A stretch of DNA of 64,000 nucleotides from Eonycteris spelaea (GCA_003508835.1 PUFA01000007.1:18809001-18873000), one strand, 5' to 3'; positions 1 to 10,877 are shown, counted from the stretch's first letter. Translations and numbers: made by a program. Notes: a model not told the origin generated them from the letters alone.

Positions 1-103
1 GAGTCCTGATGTCCTCAAAGTTTTTGAGTGTGATTGTCCCTTAGGTTCAGTGCAGACCTGTGACAAAGTTGTCTATATGACATCTGGGTAAACATCTAAT
101 GCA

Positions 104-159
104 TTCTTTTTTCTTTTCTTCTTCTTCTTCTTCTTCTTCTTCTTTTTTTTTTTTTTTTT
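104..159. repeat. (TTC)n microsatellite ending in a T run
   Basis: Uninterrupted CTT/TTC triplets pass into a run of about 17 T. Simple sequence with no coding meaning. Confidence 0.95.
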
Positions 160-563
160 GCTCAAGCTTGTTCAAAATAGATTTTTGTTACTTGCTTCCA
201 AAAGAGCCTCAATGATTGCAGAGACCATTCTGATAAAAGACAAGTGATAATGGAGGCCAAAGGGATTAAATAACACTAAATTACGCCACACAACTGTAGA
301 CATTTATCTAGGACCTTTCCAAAGGCAAGATAGGGAGACTCAAACAATAGGAAAAGCCATTGAGAAGTTGTCTGAACAAATGAAATACTGCCTAATGGTT
401 TCATAAGAAATTACTAGACAGTTGAGGAAGGAAAGCAGGCCAGGTCACGTCAATGGTGTTCAATGAGCAATGAGCAGCAGCCCGAGTGGATTCAGAGTGG
501 AAGAGAAGAGAGTAGAGGACAGCACTAGAAACGTGGATAACAGTCTGTTATATCACAAAGAAA
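160..563. other. single-copy sequence, nothing recognised
   Basis: No repeat family, splice-flanked frame or RNA fold was recognised between the two pyrimidine microsatellites. Confidence 0.5.
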
Positions 564-706
564 TTCCTTCCTTCCTTCCTTCCTTCCTTCCTTCCTTCCT
601 TCCTTCCTTCCTTCCTTCCTTTCTTCCTTCCTTCCTTCCTTTCTTCTTTCTTTCCTTCCTTCCCTCCCTCCCTTCTGTGTGCATGTGTGTATATGTGTGT
701 ATGTGC
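564..706. repeat. (CCTT)n microsatellite followed by a TG-rich run
   Basis: About 110 bases of TTCC tetramers with a few TTTC variants, then roughly 30 bases of TG/TATG. A forward frame crosses it only because the tetramer reads as alternating Phe-Leu-Pro-Ser. It is a long homopyrimidine tract and probably length-polymorphic. Confidence 0.97.
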
Positions 707-708
707 AT

Positions 709-1060
709 TCTACTATGTCCCAGACATACTACTTAATGCTAAAATTATGGAGAAAAAAAGACCTTCTCTTTCTCTCAAGGATGGTCTCATGACAGTCTGG
801 TGTGAGAGACAGTTTACACTGTGATAAGTACTATGTCTACAGTTGCATTATAGGAGTGTAGGTTAAGGGAGCCAAGCTAGTATGAAGTTTCCATGGAAAG
901 TTTCACTGAAAAGGCAATGCTTGAGAAACCCTAAAAGATGAATGGCACTTACTTGTGTCAAGGAGAGTGCTGCAAATAGGAAAGGCATTGTAGAAAGAAG
1001 AAATAGCATATATAAAGGCATGGTTACTGGATAAAGCATGAGGTATCCAGAGGATGATGA
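709..1060 (-). mobile_element. L2 LINE 3' fragment, antisense
   Basis: Starts with a variant of the antisense L2 end (TACTATGTCCCAGACATAC) and goes on through the characteristic 'gtgataagtactatg' block, the 'aaaagatgaatgg' block and 'aaaggcatgg'. This is the usual order of antisense L2. Very old and diverged; family assigned by eye. Confidence 0.5.
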
Positions 1061-1065
1061 TTCTT

Positions 1066-1290
1066 CCAAGTTTATGTTTTAGTGGAATAGGTAAACAAGT
1101 AAACCAACAATTGCAATGACAAAAATGAGTATTTGGTGCTATGTGCAAACAGATACAGGAAAACCAACACAGTCCATTGAGGTAGTTGAAATCATGAAAG
1201 ACTTCCTGGAGGAGCTAACACTACAGATGAATTTGAATGATAGAGAACATTCATATAGAGAAGGAGTGGTAAGGGAGGATTTTCATGTAA
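1066..1290 (-). mobile_element. second L2 fragment, antisense, same sub-region
   Basis: Repeats the L2 order of the preceding fragment: a 'gttttagtggaataggtaaa' block, then 'gacttcctggaggagctaac' with a 'gatgaatttgaatgatagag' block. The two fragments lie head to tail, so this is either a second insertion or an old duplication. Confidence 0.45.
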
Positions 1291-1925
1291 AATGAACAGT
1301 ACCTGAACAGACACTGGAAAGCTTGACTTACTTGCAGAGTGAGTAGTGCGTTCTCTCTGCTTCAGAAGAACAGGAAGCAGAAGGGTCTAATTTTATTCAT
1401 AGAACTGAATACTATTTTCCCAAAAAAGCTATATTCTAAAGCAGAGGTAGTAGATTCAGTGCAGGGAGCTGAATATCAGTGTAAATGAACTAAGCAGTCA
1501 AGATGGAGGTGGGTAAATGGGAACTGACACTTGGCTACCACATTGAGAAGCAGTAGAGTGTGGTAAAGACTGTGGCGGGGCAGAGTACAGGGCCTATCTA
1601 GATGTGTAGCACTCTTCAGTTCCAAACAAATGTTGTTATGAAGGAACGCAGCTTCAGAGTTTCTAGATCTTTCTTACTGCCAAGGAGATCCAGGTCATGT
1701 GTGTGTTAGCAATTTCCTGATACCAATTTAACACTCTATGGGATGTCACTCTTTGAGCTTCACAAAATATTCTTTCAAGTCAGAGACATATCAGAACCCT
1801 AAAGCTTGTGATCTTTGAATTAAAACTTAGATGACAGATATGCTAAAAATGTACTTCAAAAATCTTTCATAAATGTTCCCTTTCTAAGTATGAATTAAAC
1901 TTCAGAATCAATTGCTATGATATAA
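1291..1925. other. single-copy sequence, nothing recognised
   Basis: No repeat or gene signal seen. Confidence 0.5.
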
Positions 1926-2130
1926 TAATTTTTCTTTTTCCAAAGGAAAAGCCATAAAAACTGATTTTTCCCATTTCTTTTCCTAAGATCTGACTTGGAT
2001 TGAGAATTATATCAGAATTGAACTGTGCCATAACACTTTTCTATCTCTTTTTAAAAGAAAACTCATACAAGCTGATTTTTCACATTTCCTTGGGTCCTAA
2101 GACCTGACCTACCTTGAGTATTATATCAGC
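1926..2130. repeat. old imperfect tandem duplication, period about 113 bp
   Basis: The block around 1944-2015 is echoed at 2055-2129. Both contain CTGATTTTTC, then CATTT, CCTAAGA and CTGAC, and both end in ATTATATCAG, in the same order and spacing. A pyrimidine-rich lead-in precedes each copy. Several substitutions and small indels separate them. Confidence 0.6.
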
Positions 2131-2880
2131 CACTTGAAAAATGATGGGGTCATTTAGGATATCATCTAACAGGTAGCACTAACATGTCTAACATGCCTAA
2201 CTACTGACCAGAGGAAATGTTTAGTTGGAGGGAATAGAGAAGAAGATGAAATAAAAGAAAAATCCATTAAATGCCTTCTTCCTGCTTCATCTTTCTACTT
2301 AGACTCACCTCTCATGCTCCCTGCTCTCTACCACTAAATACCATTCACATAGCAAAGAATGTTAGATTGTCACCAAACTTGCCTTTGTGGAACACATAAA
2401 TGTTTCATGTTATTGTGTTAAAAACTATGATTAAGTGGAAGAAATGTAATAGCCATAAAAACTTAGGCTCAGAAAGGTCAACAATAATAATATCTAACAT
2501 TTCTATGATACTTTTGGTCCTTCAAGTGCCCTTCTTTAGCATAAATCATGTGGCACATGTGATAACATTTTGGGTACATATCATGGGGGCCCAGGGCTTA
2601 TCTTAACGTAAGGGTTCAAAAATATCAGCTGTTACTATTATCGTTATTATTATTAAGATGTTAACACTAACTATGTAACTGCTAAATCCTGGAATCTCAA
2701 TGGGTTTAAACCACTTACATAAAGCCCAGTTGGCAGACTGAAGGTGCTGGGAGGAGTAGGGAGAGAGAAATGGAATTTGTTCTCAGGAAACCCGGCTTTT
2801 CCATCAGCCTCTAGGGCTTTGAGGTCCCTCATACTTGGCCTACAAATGCAGAAAGAGAGAGAGAATGAAAGGAATGTTTT
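2131..2880. other. single-copy sequence, nothing firm
   Basis: Contains a short ATT-rich stretch near 2630-2655 and a purine-rich patch near 2845-2870. No family or gene recognised. Confidence 0.45.
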
Positions 2881-3340
2881 ATAATTCAGGCCTGGAAGCG
2901 GCCTTTGCCCTCCCAAGCACATCCCATTAACCAGAACTCTGCCACAGGACTAAACCAATTGCAAAGACCCCGAGAAATATAGCCTAATTGTGTGTATAGA
3001 AAGAGCAGAGAATGGCTTTGTAAAAACATAGACCCTTCTCTGCCACGACTTTGGCCAGGCCTTTCACTGGCCTGCCTGATAAACCTGCTGATAACTGTGA
3101 GAGCTGCAACTTAAAAGCAAGTCATCTGACTCTGGGTCCAGAACTCTCCCCTCTACAAATGCCCAAGATTCTACATGAAAACAGAAACCAGCTGTCCTGA
3201 TTTTGAATTCCAGGTCTTCTCTCCCACCCTTTCTGACTGGCAAAACCATGTTCATGAACAATAAATGACTGAGTTCTTTCCACCACTATGTTGTGATTTA
3301 TCACAGGTATGCTGATAGCTAGTACATTAACTAACTTAGA
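2881..3340 (+). mobile_element. probable old LTR-like repeat (MaLR/MLT1-like end)
   Basis: The end resembles MLT1-class LTR ends: AATAAATGACTG, a 'ccaccactatgttgtgattt' block and 'gctgatagctagtacat'. The upstream part (gcctggaagcggcc ... gagaaatatagcct) resembles another dispersed mammalian repeat, so the left boundary is uncertain and two elements may be merged. No internal retroviral genes are present. Confidence 0.35.
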
Positions 3341-4145
3341 TACCCAACCTTTCTCTTCTTTGACAGCTGAGACAGCAGAGAATAGACTTATTCTGTGACT
3401 GCTTCATGTCTCCCTTAGGTGACATATAGGACTATCTGTTTCCCTTAGATGAGACCAATTTAGAGCAACAACTAATTGCATAGGGAGTGTTTATGGGTGT
3501 GGGATTTATGGTATGAGGTCACATTGCTGCTTCATTTTTCTGCACACTGAAATTGAGGATAATTGAGCTATTTCTCAAAGCCAATGGAGCGTGGCTTTAC
3601 TGACAGGCACTGGCCACATCCAGATTCTTCTTTACCTGCTCTGGGTCCTGCTTTAGGTATTTCTTCACCTTTGCATAACTCCAGGCTCCTTGCCTATTTG
3701 GAGGTGAATTTAGAGTGATTTAGAGAGAAGCCCTCCTGGAACCCCCAGAGTAAATCCAAAGCACTGATGTGGTTCATGGTCCAGGCAAGAGAGTGTCGAG
3801 GCACAATCAGAATGCATAGAGCCTGCTGGTGTCATGCTTGTTGTCACTCAGTAGGGCCAAACATGCAAGATCAGCCTGAGGGACACAACAATTTTTTTCC
3901 AGACACAAAGCCTGTAATTCAAAGAACTGCCCCTGAGTAAGCTGCTGTATCAATGTATAAGCTATGGATTCTCCTTAAAGCTTAGTAACTGAAAACCACC
4001 ATCTAGCAGGATATAGTTGGGTTTCTTTCTAATCTTAAAACCCATTAGGGAGAGAGTAGAGATTAGTACAAAGCGTATAGGCTCTGAAGACAGACAAAAT
4101 TTTATTTTGTATATGGATTTACCTCATAAGCACTGTAGGGAAGAG
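3341..4145. other. single-copy sequence, nothing recognised
   Basis: No repeat or gene signal seen. Confidence 0.45.
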
Positions 4146-4320
4146 GTTGGCACACTTCAACCTATGGACCAAATCCATCCCACATTTGTTTTTGAAAATA
4201 GTTATATCGGAACACGGCCACACCCAATCATTCACATGGCTGTTTATACACTACAGCTGCAGCCAAGTAGGATGCATATGGCTTGCAAAGTCATAAATAT
4301 TAGTCTGGCTTCTACAGAAC
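4146..4320. mobile_element. non-autonomous hAT-Charlie DNA transposon relic (MER3-like)
   Basis: Opens with GAGGTTGGCACACTTCAAC, then 'ggaccaaatccatcccacat', 'tgtttttgaaaatag', 'ggaacacggccacacccaat', 'catggctgtttatacactac' and 'atggcttgcaaagtcataaa'. This is the order of the common mammalian hAT relic beginning CAGGGGTTGGCAAAC. The far terminus is eroded and no 8-bp target duplication could be assigned. The name MER3 is from memory; membership of the group is more secure than the name. Confidence 0.65.
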
Positions 4321-4329
4321 ATATTGTGG

Positions 4330-4465
4330 ATCTCCAGTCTCTTCATCTGTTAAATATAGGTAATTATGTTTAACACAAAACTGTGGCAACAACTAAATAA
4401 TGGTGTATAAAGGGCATCTAGGACAATTCCAAATACACAATAGGTCCTCACTAAGTGTGGGTTTC
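4330..4465 (+). mobile_element. MIR SINE, 3' half
   Basis: The MIR block 'ctcttcatctgttaaatata' is followed by a degenerate 'aacaactaaataatggtgta', 'gggcatctaggacaattcc' and 'caataggtcctcactaagtg', which correspond to the MIR tail. Confidence 0.6.
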
Positions 4466-4869
4466 TTTTCTCCAGTTATTTTGTATTGGGGCACATTTGG
4501 GTGGCTGGAGTGCAGAAACTGAGGGACAGACAAATTCAATGTGACATATACCAGAAACGCTCTTAAAGAGTCACTTCACCCATTAGCAGCCCCCAGACCA
4601 AAAGAGCAAAGGAAAGGGGATATGAACACTCTCTAATGCAACTGTACTCCTGCAGAAGGTGGGGAGGTCAGGAAAGGGGACTTCCAGTATCTCGATATCA
4701 TTGTTACAAGGTAAATCAGCTCTTTCTGATTTTTTTAAACCTTATTTACCTAAGAAAAAAGTAATTTGCAATTTTACATCTGTCTAGGGTACTGAAACTC
4801 TTTAAAACTTCCTCCCAAATAACCCACCTTACTCTAGAATGTATTTATTATATGTGTCTTTTCTTTCAC

Positions 4870-4872
<3 letters not shown>

Positions 4873-4921
<49 letters not shown>
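4873..4921. repeat. (AC)n microsatellite, about 24 units
   Basis: Pure AC dinucleotides. First of three AC runs within 1.1 kb. Confidence 0.98.
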
Positions 4922-4923
<2 letters not shown>

Positions 4924-4994
4924 TTTACTCTGAAAAGGTCTAGTATTCTTGGTGTCCTAAAACCATTTATTAGTAATTAATGTATGTGGCTCTA

Positions 4995-5185
4995 GATTAG
5001 GCAATTTATCTATATTATAAAATCTCATCCTTTCAACAATTCTTCCAAATATATATTATCATTCTGAATTTACTGATGAAGAAATTGGGAGGGAGATGCA
5101 AGAGCCTTCTGAGCGTGTGCAACCAGTAATAGGCATAGTTATGATTCAAATCCAATCTGATTCTGCTCTGAGTCCACCTAATCTG
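4995..5185 (-). mobile_element. MIR SINE, antisense
   Basis: Antisense MIR order: 'aaatctcatcctttcaacaa', 'atatattatcattctgaatt', 'tactgatgaagaaattggga', 'aaccagtaataggcatag' and 'attcaaatccaatctgattc'. Confidence 0.6.
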
Positions 5186-5594
5186 TAACAAAATTGACTG
5201 CCAGGAACTGCAAAAGGACTGGATTTTAACTGAACCACACAGTACTGTCAGACAGCTGACGAGGGGACAAAAAAACCAAACTTTATAAATACATTCTGAA
5301 TAACAACCATCAATATTTCAAAACCTTCTTATAGGGACTATATCTTTCACATGTCTCAAAGGAAAGTATGGCAAAAAAACTATGGGCATGAATTTAAAAA
5401 TTATGAGCTCTACTCTTTAAAAATCCATTTGCCTTCTCTCAACTTTTCTATTGGTAAACGAGCAACTGGAATGGACTTTCAAGTCATTCTATCTGAATCT
5501 TTATACTTCCCAGGAAGCAAGTTTGGGGACTGATGGCCAAATGTACAGTATTGTAACATGAGCATAGATAGCCTAGAGAGCCCACCATTGGGAG

Positions 5595-5596
<2 letters not shown>
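5186..5596. other. single-copy sequence, nothing recognised
   Basis: No repeat or gene signal seen. Confidence 0.5.

Positions 5597-5640
<44 letters not shown>
5597..5640. repeat. (AC)n microsatellite, 22 units
   Basis: Pure AC dinucleotides. Confidence 0.98.
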
Positions 5641-5642
<2 letters not shown>

Positions 5643-5920
5643 AACACATATTTTCTTTTCATAGTGCTTGATTCAAAACACATGAAAATTTAAAGAAGTC
5701 AGTTAGAAAAAAAAAATAAGCTTCCTAAAAGTACAGAGCTGTGTATATAAAGGAGAAGGATAGATACAGACATGGTATTTGCGTGAGCTTTTTGACATCG
5801 ATTGAGAATAAAAGATACATGAAAAGACAGCAAAAAATGAAAGCATAACAACTAACAAAAGCAAAGAAAAGCTTAATCAATATATGTGCACATATTTTAT
5901 ATAAATATATACATACACCG
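5641..5920. other. AT-rich single-copy sequence
   Basis: A-rich spacer between two AC runs. A reverse-strand frame here starts inside the (AC)n tract and reads as Cys-Val repeats, so it is not a gene. Confidence 0.5.
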
Positions 5921-5942
5921 ACACACACACACACACACACAC
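5921..5942. repeat. short (AC)n, 11 units
   Basis: Pure AC, preceded by alternating ATAT/ACAT sequence. Confidence 0.95.
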
Positions 5943-6039
5943 TTCCTAATGAGCTAGTGGCAGAGGAAAGGGTGACAATTCTGGGTTATTTCTGAGTCTA
6001 AGCACCTACTTGAAGAAGAAAGTAAACAAGATAGTAGAG

Positions 6040-6285
6040 AGGGCTCACATTTATCAGGGAACCGCCCTGTGTCACAAAATGGACACAGCTGACTTCCAAA
6101 GCATCTACAGAGCAGCCCAGCTCATTTAATCTTAGCACCTTTATGAAACAGGCATAATTATCCCTTTGCAGAAGCAGACACTGCTCGCAGAGGTGACAAT
6201 TTTGCCCAAAGTCACATTATTGGTCAGTAGTTAAATCCAGCATACAATCCAGATCCAAAGACTATGTCTTTTCCTCTAATATTTT
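6040..6285 (-). mobile_element. MIR SINE, antisense, near full length
   Basis: 'cagctcatttaatcttagca', 'cataattatccctttgcaga', 'cccaaagtcacattattggt' and 'gatccaaagactatgtcttt' follow the antisense MIR order. Confidence 0.6.
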
Positions 6286-6371
6286 ATAATTTCAATGCAA
6301 TCCTTACCTTCATTGTGTTATTTTACCCTACATTTTGAAAGGTGAGAATAGGAGGGTCAATATAATTTTTT

Positions 6372-6475
6372 CTCTTTTATAAAGGAAGAAATTAATGCTA
6401 GAAAAATGAAGCAACTTGTCTAAGCTCACATGCCTAGTAAAAGGGCAGTACAAATCCAGATGTTCTGCCTGGTAA
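6372..6475 (-). mobile_element. MIR SINE fragment, antisense
   Basis: 'gaagcaacttgtctaagctc', 'acatgcctagtaaaagggca' and 'caaatccagatgttctgcct' match the antisense MIR core. Confidence 0.55.
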
Positions 6476-6559
6476 ATCGGTTTCTTGGCTGCTCTTTTAC
6501 GATGAAGCTATTGACGCTTAATATCAGACTTTTTCTGTTGAGAAGCATATGTGCCATGT

Positions 6560-6755
6560 TCAAAGAACAGGTCTTAGAGTTCTATGAATCTGTGTTGAAA
6601 TCTGGGCTACAACATTTATTAGCTATTTGGGAAAACTAGTTAATGTGCTCTTCTGTTGTGTGGGGTTAATGTCATTAATTTACCGCAGATGGTTTTTGTG
6701 AGAATTAAATGATTGAATGTGACTGGATAGCAGTAAATGCTCCATTAAAAGGTGG
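6560..6755 (+). mobile_element. MIR SINE, sense
   Basis: 'gtcttagagttctatgaatc', 'aacatttattagctatttgg', 'tgtgagaattaaatgattga' and 'gatagcagtaaatgctccat' follow sense MIR order. It lies next to an antisense MIR (6372-6475), giving an inverted MIR pair. Confidence 0.65.
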
Positions 6756-7345
6756 TGGTTGTCTTAGGTGGGGTTCTTCAGAAACAGATCATTAAACGGA
6801 GATGTGTGCTCCCAAGAGAAAATCAAAGGGAGCAGGAGATGTAGGATGCGGAAGGGAAAGGAGCCAGGAAAAGGAGCCAAGTAAAGGTGCATTTTCAGGA
6901 AAAGTCCCAGTTTCAGCCTAATCTTGCAGGAGAAGACAAGAGAATAAATTGCACCTCAGCTTGCCGTGTTCTCCACTTTCCTTTGCAAGGAAGGGAGATG
7001 GACTTTTGTACTCTCCCATCATTTAGTCATTGAATTAAATTCATGGCTGGGTAGGGTGGAAGGACAGGATGTAAAACCATAGAACCTTCTGGCTCTACAC
7101 ACCTGCAGGTAAAGTAGCTGGAGTACCCTAAGAGCAGAGGAACAAGACAAGATGGGGAACAGGAGGGGAGTGGGTATTGGTGACTTGTATGAACAAATAA
7201 AAGGAGACTGTATGGGATCCGGGTGGATCAGGCAGTGCCCGCTGCAATGGCATTATTATCACATTTTAAATAGGATGGGAATAACATTTTTCTTTCATGT
7301 GACTCATTTCCAGGAATATGGGAAAATGTATTATTCTCTCTGAGT
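6756..7345. other. unidentified, possibly an old dispersed repeat
   Basis: The beginning (gtggggttcttcagaaacag) resembles the start of a mammalian LTR-like dispersed repeat, but the following 350 bases are too diverged to place. No gene signal. Confidence 0.3.
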
Positions 7346-7379
7346 CTAAGGTAGAGGTCAGGCTAAGGTAGAGGTCAGG
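7346..7379. repeat. 17-bp direct tandem duplication
   Basis: CTAAGGTAGAGGTCAGG occurs twice in succession without a mismatch. Confidence 0.95.
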
Positions 7380-7639
7380 CCAGTAAAAGGATATCCCATC
7401 ACAGGAAGATATACATTCCAGATGATGATCAAAAATGGAAACCCTAAGTTGAAAGCTTTATTCGGCAACCTACAGCATCTATTTCAGGCACTGTTCTCAG
7501 CCAAGGGACCAGATCCCAGCCTTGTGATTTATTGGAGAAGAGAAGCACTGAAACAATGCAGCAAATGGAGACTGGGAGAGATGGCTCTTTCATCACAGTA
7601 ATAAATGCATGTTCCCAGAATCACTGAAACCTTTTTATT
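7380..7639. other. single-copy sequence, nothing recognised
   Basis: No repeat or gene signal seen. Confidence 0.45.
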
Positions 7640-7860
7640 TTTAAATTCTCCACCTCTTACCTAACACAATTAAGGCCTGAATTAATTACACAAGGGATAA
7701 ACAAAGAGATGTATTGCTTCCCAGAGACTCTAAAAGAGATCTGGATTACCTTCCTGCACTAATGCTACTTAACAAATACGCCTCCAGTCCAGGCATAAAT
7801 TACCATTAGGCATCACTTGAAAAAAATTAATCTGCCCCCATATTTTCTGGTTCCAGCTGC
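7640..7860. promoter_or_regulatory. candidate conserved non-coding element
   Basis: Repeat-free block with several intact homeodomain-type cores (GAATTAATTACAC, AAATTAATCTG, ATAAATTACC) and a HMG-type GGATAAACAAAG. Density of such cores in unrepeated sequence is the only evidence; conservation cannot be judged without an alignment. Confidence 0.2.
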
Positions 7861-8520
7861 TCTACTTTAATAATTCCTATAATTTTTTTTTCTTAGTTCT
7901 GCTTCACATTTTTCTTTGAGCAGGACATGCTATATCCTAAAGTTATAAGAATAGGTCATTGGATAAAAAGTAGGTCATTGGATAAGTCTAGACGTGTGCA
8001 GACTTATACAGAGCAACAAGTCAGAAATTCCAGTATATCATGATAAAAACAAATATGACCCTGGTTTAAGGAACCCTCACTCCATTCCCACCCTTGAAAC
8101 ACTATAAAAACATCAAGCCATTTCAGACCTTTTGGGAGCCATTTTGGCTTCCCCAGAAAGTCTCGTTACTTGACTAATGAATTTTTCACACCTTCTTGGG
8201 TATGTGTATGATATCATCAGTCTTGACATTGGAAGCAAATTTTGGGGCGACAGACATTCCATTCTGTGTGGTAGCTACACTGTGTAGTTATCTTGAGGAG
8301 GAAGCATGAGAGACACCCTAAAGTCAGCACATCAAAGCATGTCTATTGGTAAGGAGAGGGACCTGAAGCTTTCAACATGGTGACCCTTCACTGTATCAAG
8401 CAAATATTTCAAACACCGAGTGACACGAACTTAGTGGTTCTAAGTACAAAGGATGTAAAATGGACTCTTTTAATGCTGGAAAGATTAATCTACTTACTCT
8501 TTTCACTCATTAATGGTTTC
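7861..8520. other. single-copy sequence with a short direct repeat
   Basis: TAGGTCATTGGATAA occurs at 7952-7966 and again at 7971-7985 (period 19). Nothing else recognised. Confidence 0.5.
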
Positions 8521-8880
8521 ACCCATCTGTTCATCCCAAAAGGATTTACTGAGCATATGCTGTATACCAGCCCATTAGATGCTAGAGATACAATAGTACA
8601 TATGACATGCAATAAACCTACCTTTGTATATTTCCTATTTAATAGAAAACATGGAGAAGTAAACAGACAATCATATCAATAAGTGATAAGCACTACAATG
8701 GGTAAAACTTGTGCTGAGAACACTGGGGAGATACATCTGCCCCACTTACATGGGTGACCTACAGTGAGAATTGAAAGATAAGCAGGAATTAGTCGTGCCA
8801 AATGTGGAAGCATAAATATGGGGGACAGTGTTCTAGAAAGACAATCAGGGGCATGGGGAATGGTCTAAAAAGACAAAGCG
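8521..8880 (-). mobile_element. L2 LINE 3' end, antisense
   Basis: 'aggatttactgagcatatgc', 'tgtataccagcccattagat', 'gctagagatacaatagtaca', 'agtaaacagacaatcatatc' and 'agtgataagcactacaatgg' follow the antisense L2 end closely. Confidence 0.7.
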
Positions 8881-9261
8881 CATGAAAAGGTGTAGCAGCA
8901 AAGAAAGAACTGGGATATTCAGGGAACTAAAATATTTCAATAATTGAGTGTAATGACACAATGTGTCTGCTGTCTTAGTCTCTGAAGAGCTGCCCTAAAA
9001 TAACACAGAAAGCACAGAACTTTGAATGTTATGATTAGAGTCAGTAAAGTTTATAATTTTTCAGTTTTCTGGTGTACAAAAGTCAGACCTAAGTATATTG
9101 AATTCCAAATTTTATAGAACGTGTTCAGTATTAATGGGGGAGTCCTAACACATGTCCTTTGATCTCCTGTGTAACCTTTAAGATGTGTTTAATTCTCCAA
9201 TTTTCTCTGGAGTGATCACAATGGAACATGGAACACCTAAATATACAGTCATCATGGTGAA
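8881..9261. other. single-copy sequence, nothing recognised
   Basis: No repeat or gene signal seen. Confidence 0.45.
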
Positions 9262-9415
9262 CGCTCTGTATGTTCAGATTTCTGGTTTAGCTCTAACACT
9301 TAGAGGTGTGTTGTTTTGGGTTTCTTTGAGCCCTAGTTTCTTCATTTGTGAAAAGGCAATAATAATATTTGCAAAAATATCCCTTAGGAGAATATGGGAT
9401 TTCTTTGATTAAATG
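9262..9415 (+). mobile_element. MIR SINE, sense
   Basis: 'ttctggtttagctctaacac', 'gagccctagtttcttcattt', 'gtgaaaaggcaataataata' and 'gatttctttgattaaatgaa' match the MIR core and 3' part. Confidence 0.55.
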
Positions 9416-10357
9416 AATTCTTCTTGTGTTCCATACCCAAGAGCTGTCATTATAATCTACTCCGAAGCTGGAAAGAGACAGCAAACTTCCTCAGAGGGAA
9501 AAACCTCTGATCTAAACTTGGCTTCACAGTGAAGGCTGCTTAAGCCTGGGCAGTGCAGGGCTGCCATTGTTCATTCATTTTGTGTCAGTGCCTGAGAATC
9601 TTAATGAGTTGTATTTATATTTATGCCGGCATTTGGAATCTCAGGATGTATGATTAAGATGTAAAAAAAGAAGAAGAAGAAGAAGACAAGAGAAAACATA
9701 ACATTTTAAAAGCCAGAGCAAGTGTTGGAGTTTGTCTCTTTACTTTGGATTGGCTTCTAAATAACTTTTGAGGTGTCTCTCTGTATAATCTCACTAAGAA
9801 GAGGAATCCTGACTGAAAGAAAGAGAGAGAGAGATTTAAAGGATGTAAAATATGTTTGGATATAATTTCAACTAATATTTATTAAATATCTATGTGCAAA
9901 GAATTGTTTTCTTAAAATACTTTTTAATTTCTTATTTTCAAGGTTTCGACAAAGCTATGCTTCTGTCAGAACCTGACCCTGTGGACGACTTATGTCCTCT
10001 GAGACTGGCTGAGGACAGGAGGACAGCACATCAAGGCTAGTGTAATGAAGCACATCAAAGTGCCATTCTCATCTTTCACTAGGCTCCAAGCATGACCAGC
10101 AGTAAAACCCTGCTATCCCCAAATTCAATCAAACGAGCATGCGTACCTGCCAATGCAATCTTTATATACATTGAACTTATCCCGAGAGAGAATTTTAGCC
10201 AACAAATAACCTGTTGGGCACTTCCAGGGGTTCTTCATTTCTTGATCAGCTTGAGGATGAGGGACCTTGTGGGTGAGGAAAGACTCTTCAGGTATATGAG
10301 AGCTATAGTTATAAACACTGTACTTCCATTTCACCTCACAAGCTCCTAGTTTAGGGT
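9416..10357. other. mostly single-copy sequence
   Basis: Holds a short (AAG)n at 9669-9686, a short GA run near 9817-9833, a CCATTGTTC HMG-type site near 9563 and a weak exon-like patch at 9942-10040 that is discussed separately. No repeat family recognised. Confidence 0.45.
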
Positions 10358-10383
10358 AAAAAACAAAAACAAAAACAAAAAAC
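10358..10383. repeat. (CAAAAA)n simple repeat
   Basis: Four A-rich hexamer units. Confidence 0.9.
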
Positions 10384-10874
10384 TACCACTCCTTTGTTAT
10401 CTTCCCCCTTATTCCAGATGTTGCCTGTTTGTTTGTTCAGCATGGTAATTAGACATCCCTCACACATTTGCAGAATGACTCTCTTGCACATCATGTGATG
10501 AATCTGTTCCAAAGACTGACACTAACAGCCTCCAGAAATGAACCCATTTTGCCATTTCATGAAAAGCAAAACAGTGATTCCTGAAAGATGACCCAGTAGA
10601 CCCTGGAAATCAGTTAAAATGCTTTCACAAAGTACGGGCTGTCAACAGGGTTTATTTATAATAATGGAGTTGTAAAATCCACCTAATCTAAAAGCAGATC
10701 AATTAAATAAAGTATGCTATAACCTTACAACAAAGTTCCATACAGTCATTACAGTCGAATAATAAAGCATATTTCAGGGCATGAGGACCTGCTCCTGCAG
10801 CATGAATTTACAGAACACAACGTGCAACAATATGATTCTATTCTTGCAATATATTAATGCGTATATTTCTGCAG

Positions 10875-10877
<3 letters not shown>
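10384..10877. other. single-copy sequence, nothing recognised
   Basis: No repeat or gene signal seen. Confidence 0.45.

Noticed and set aside
470..736. 88-codon forward frame with Phe-Leu-Pro-Ser repeats
   Set aside because: It is the translation of the (CCTT)n microsatellite; no gene context.
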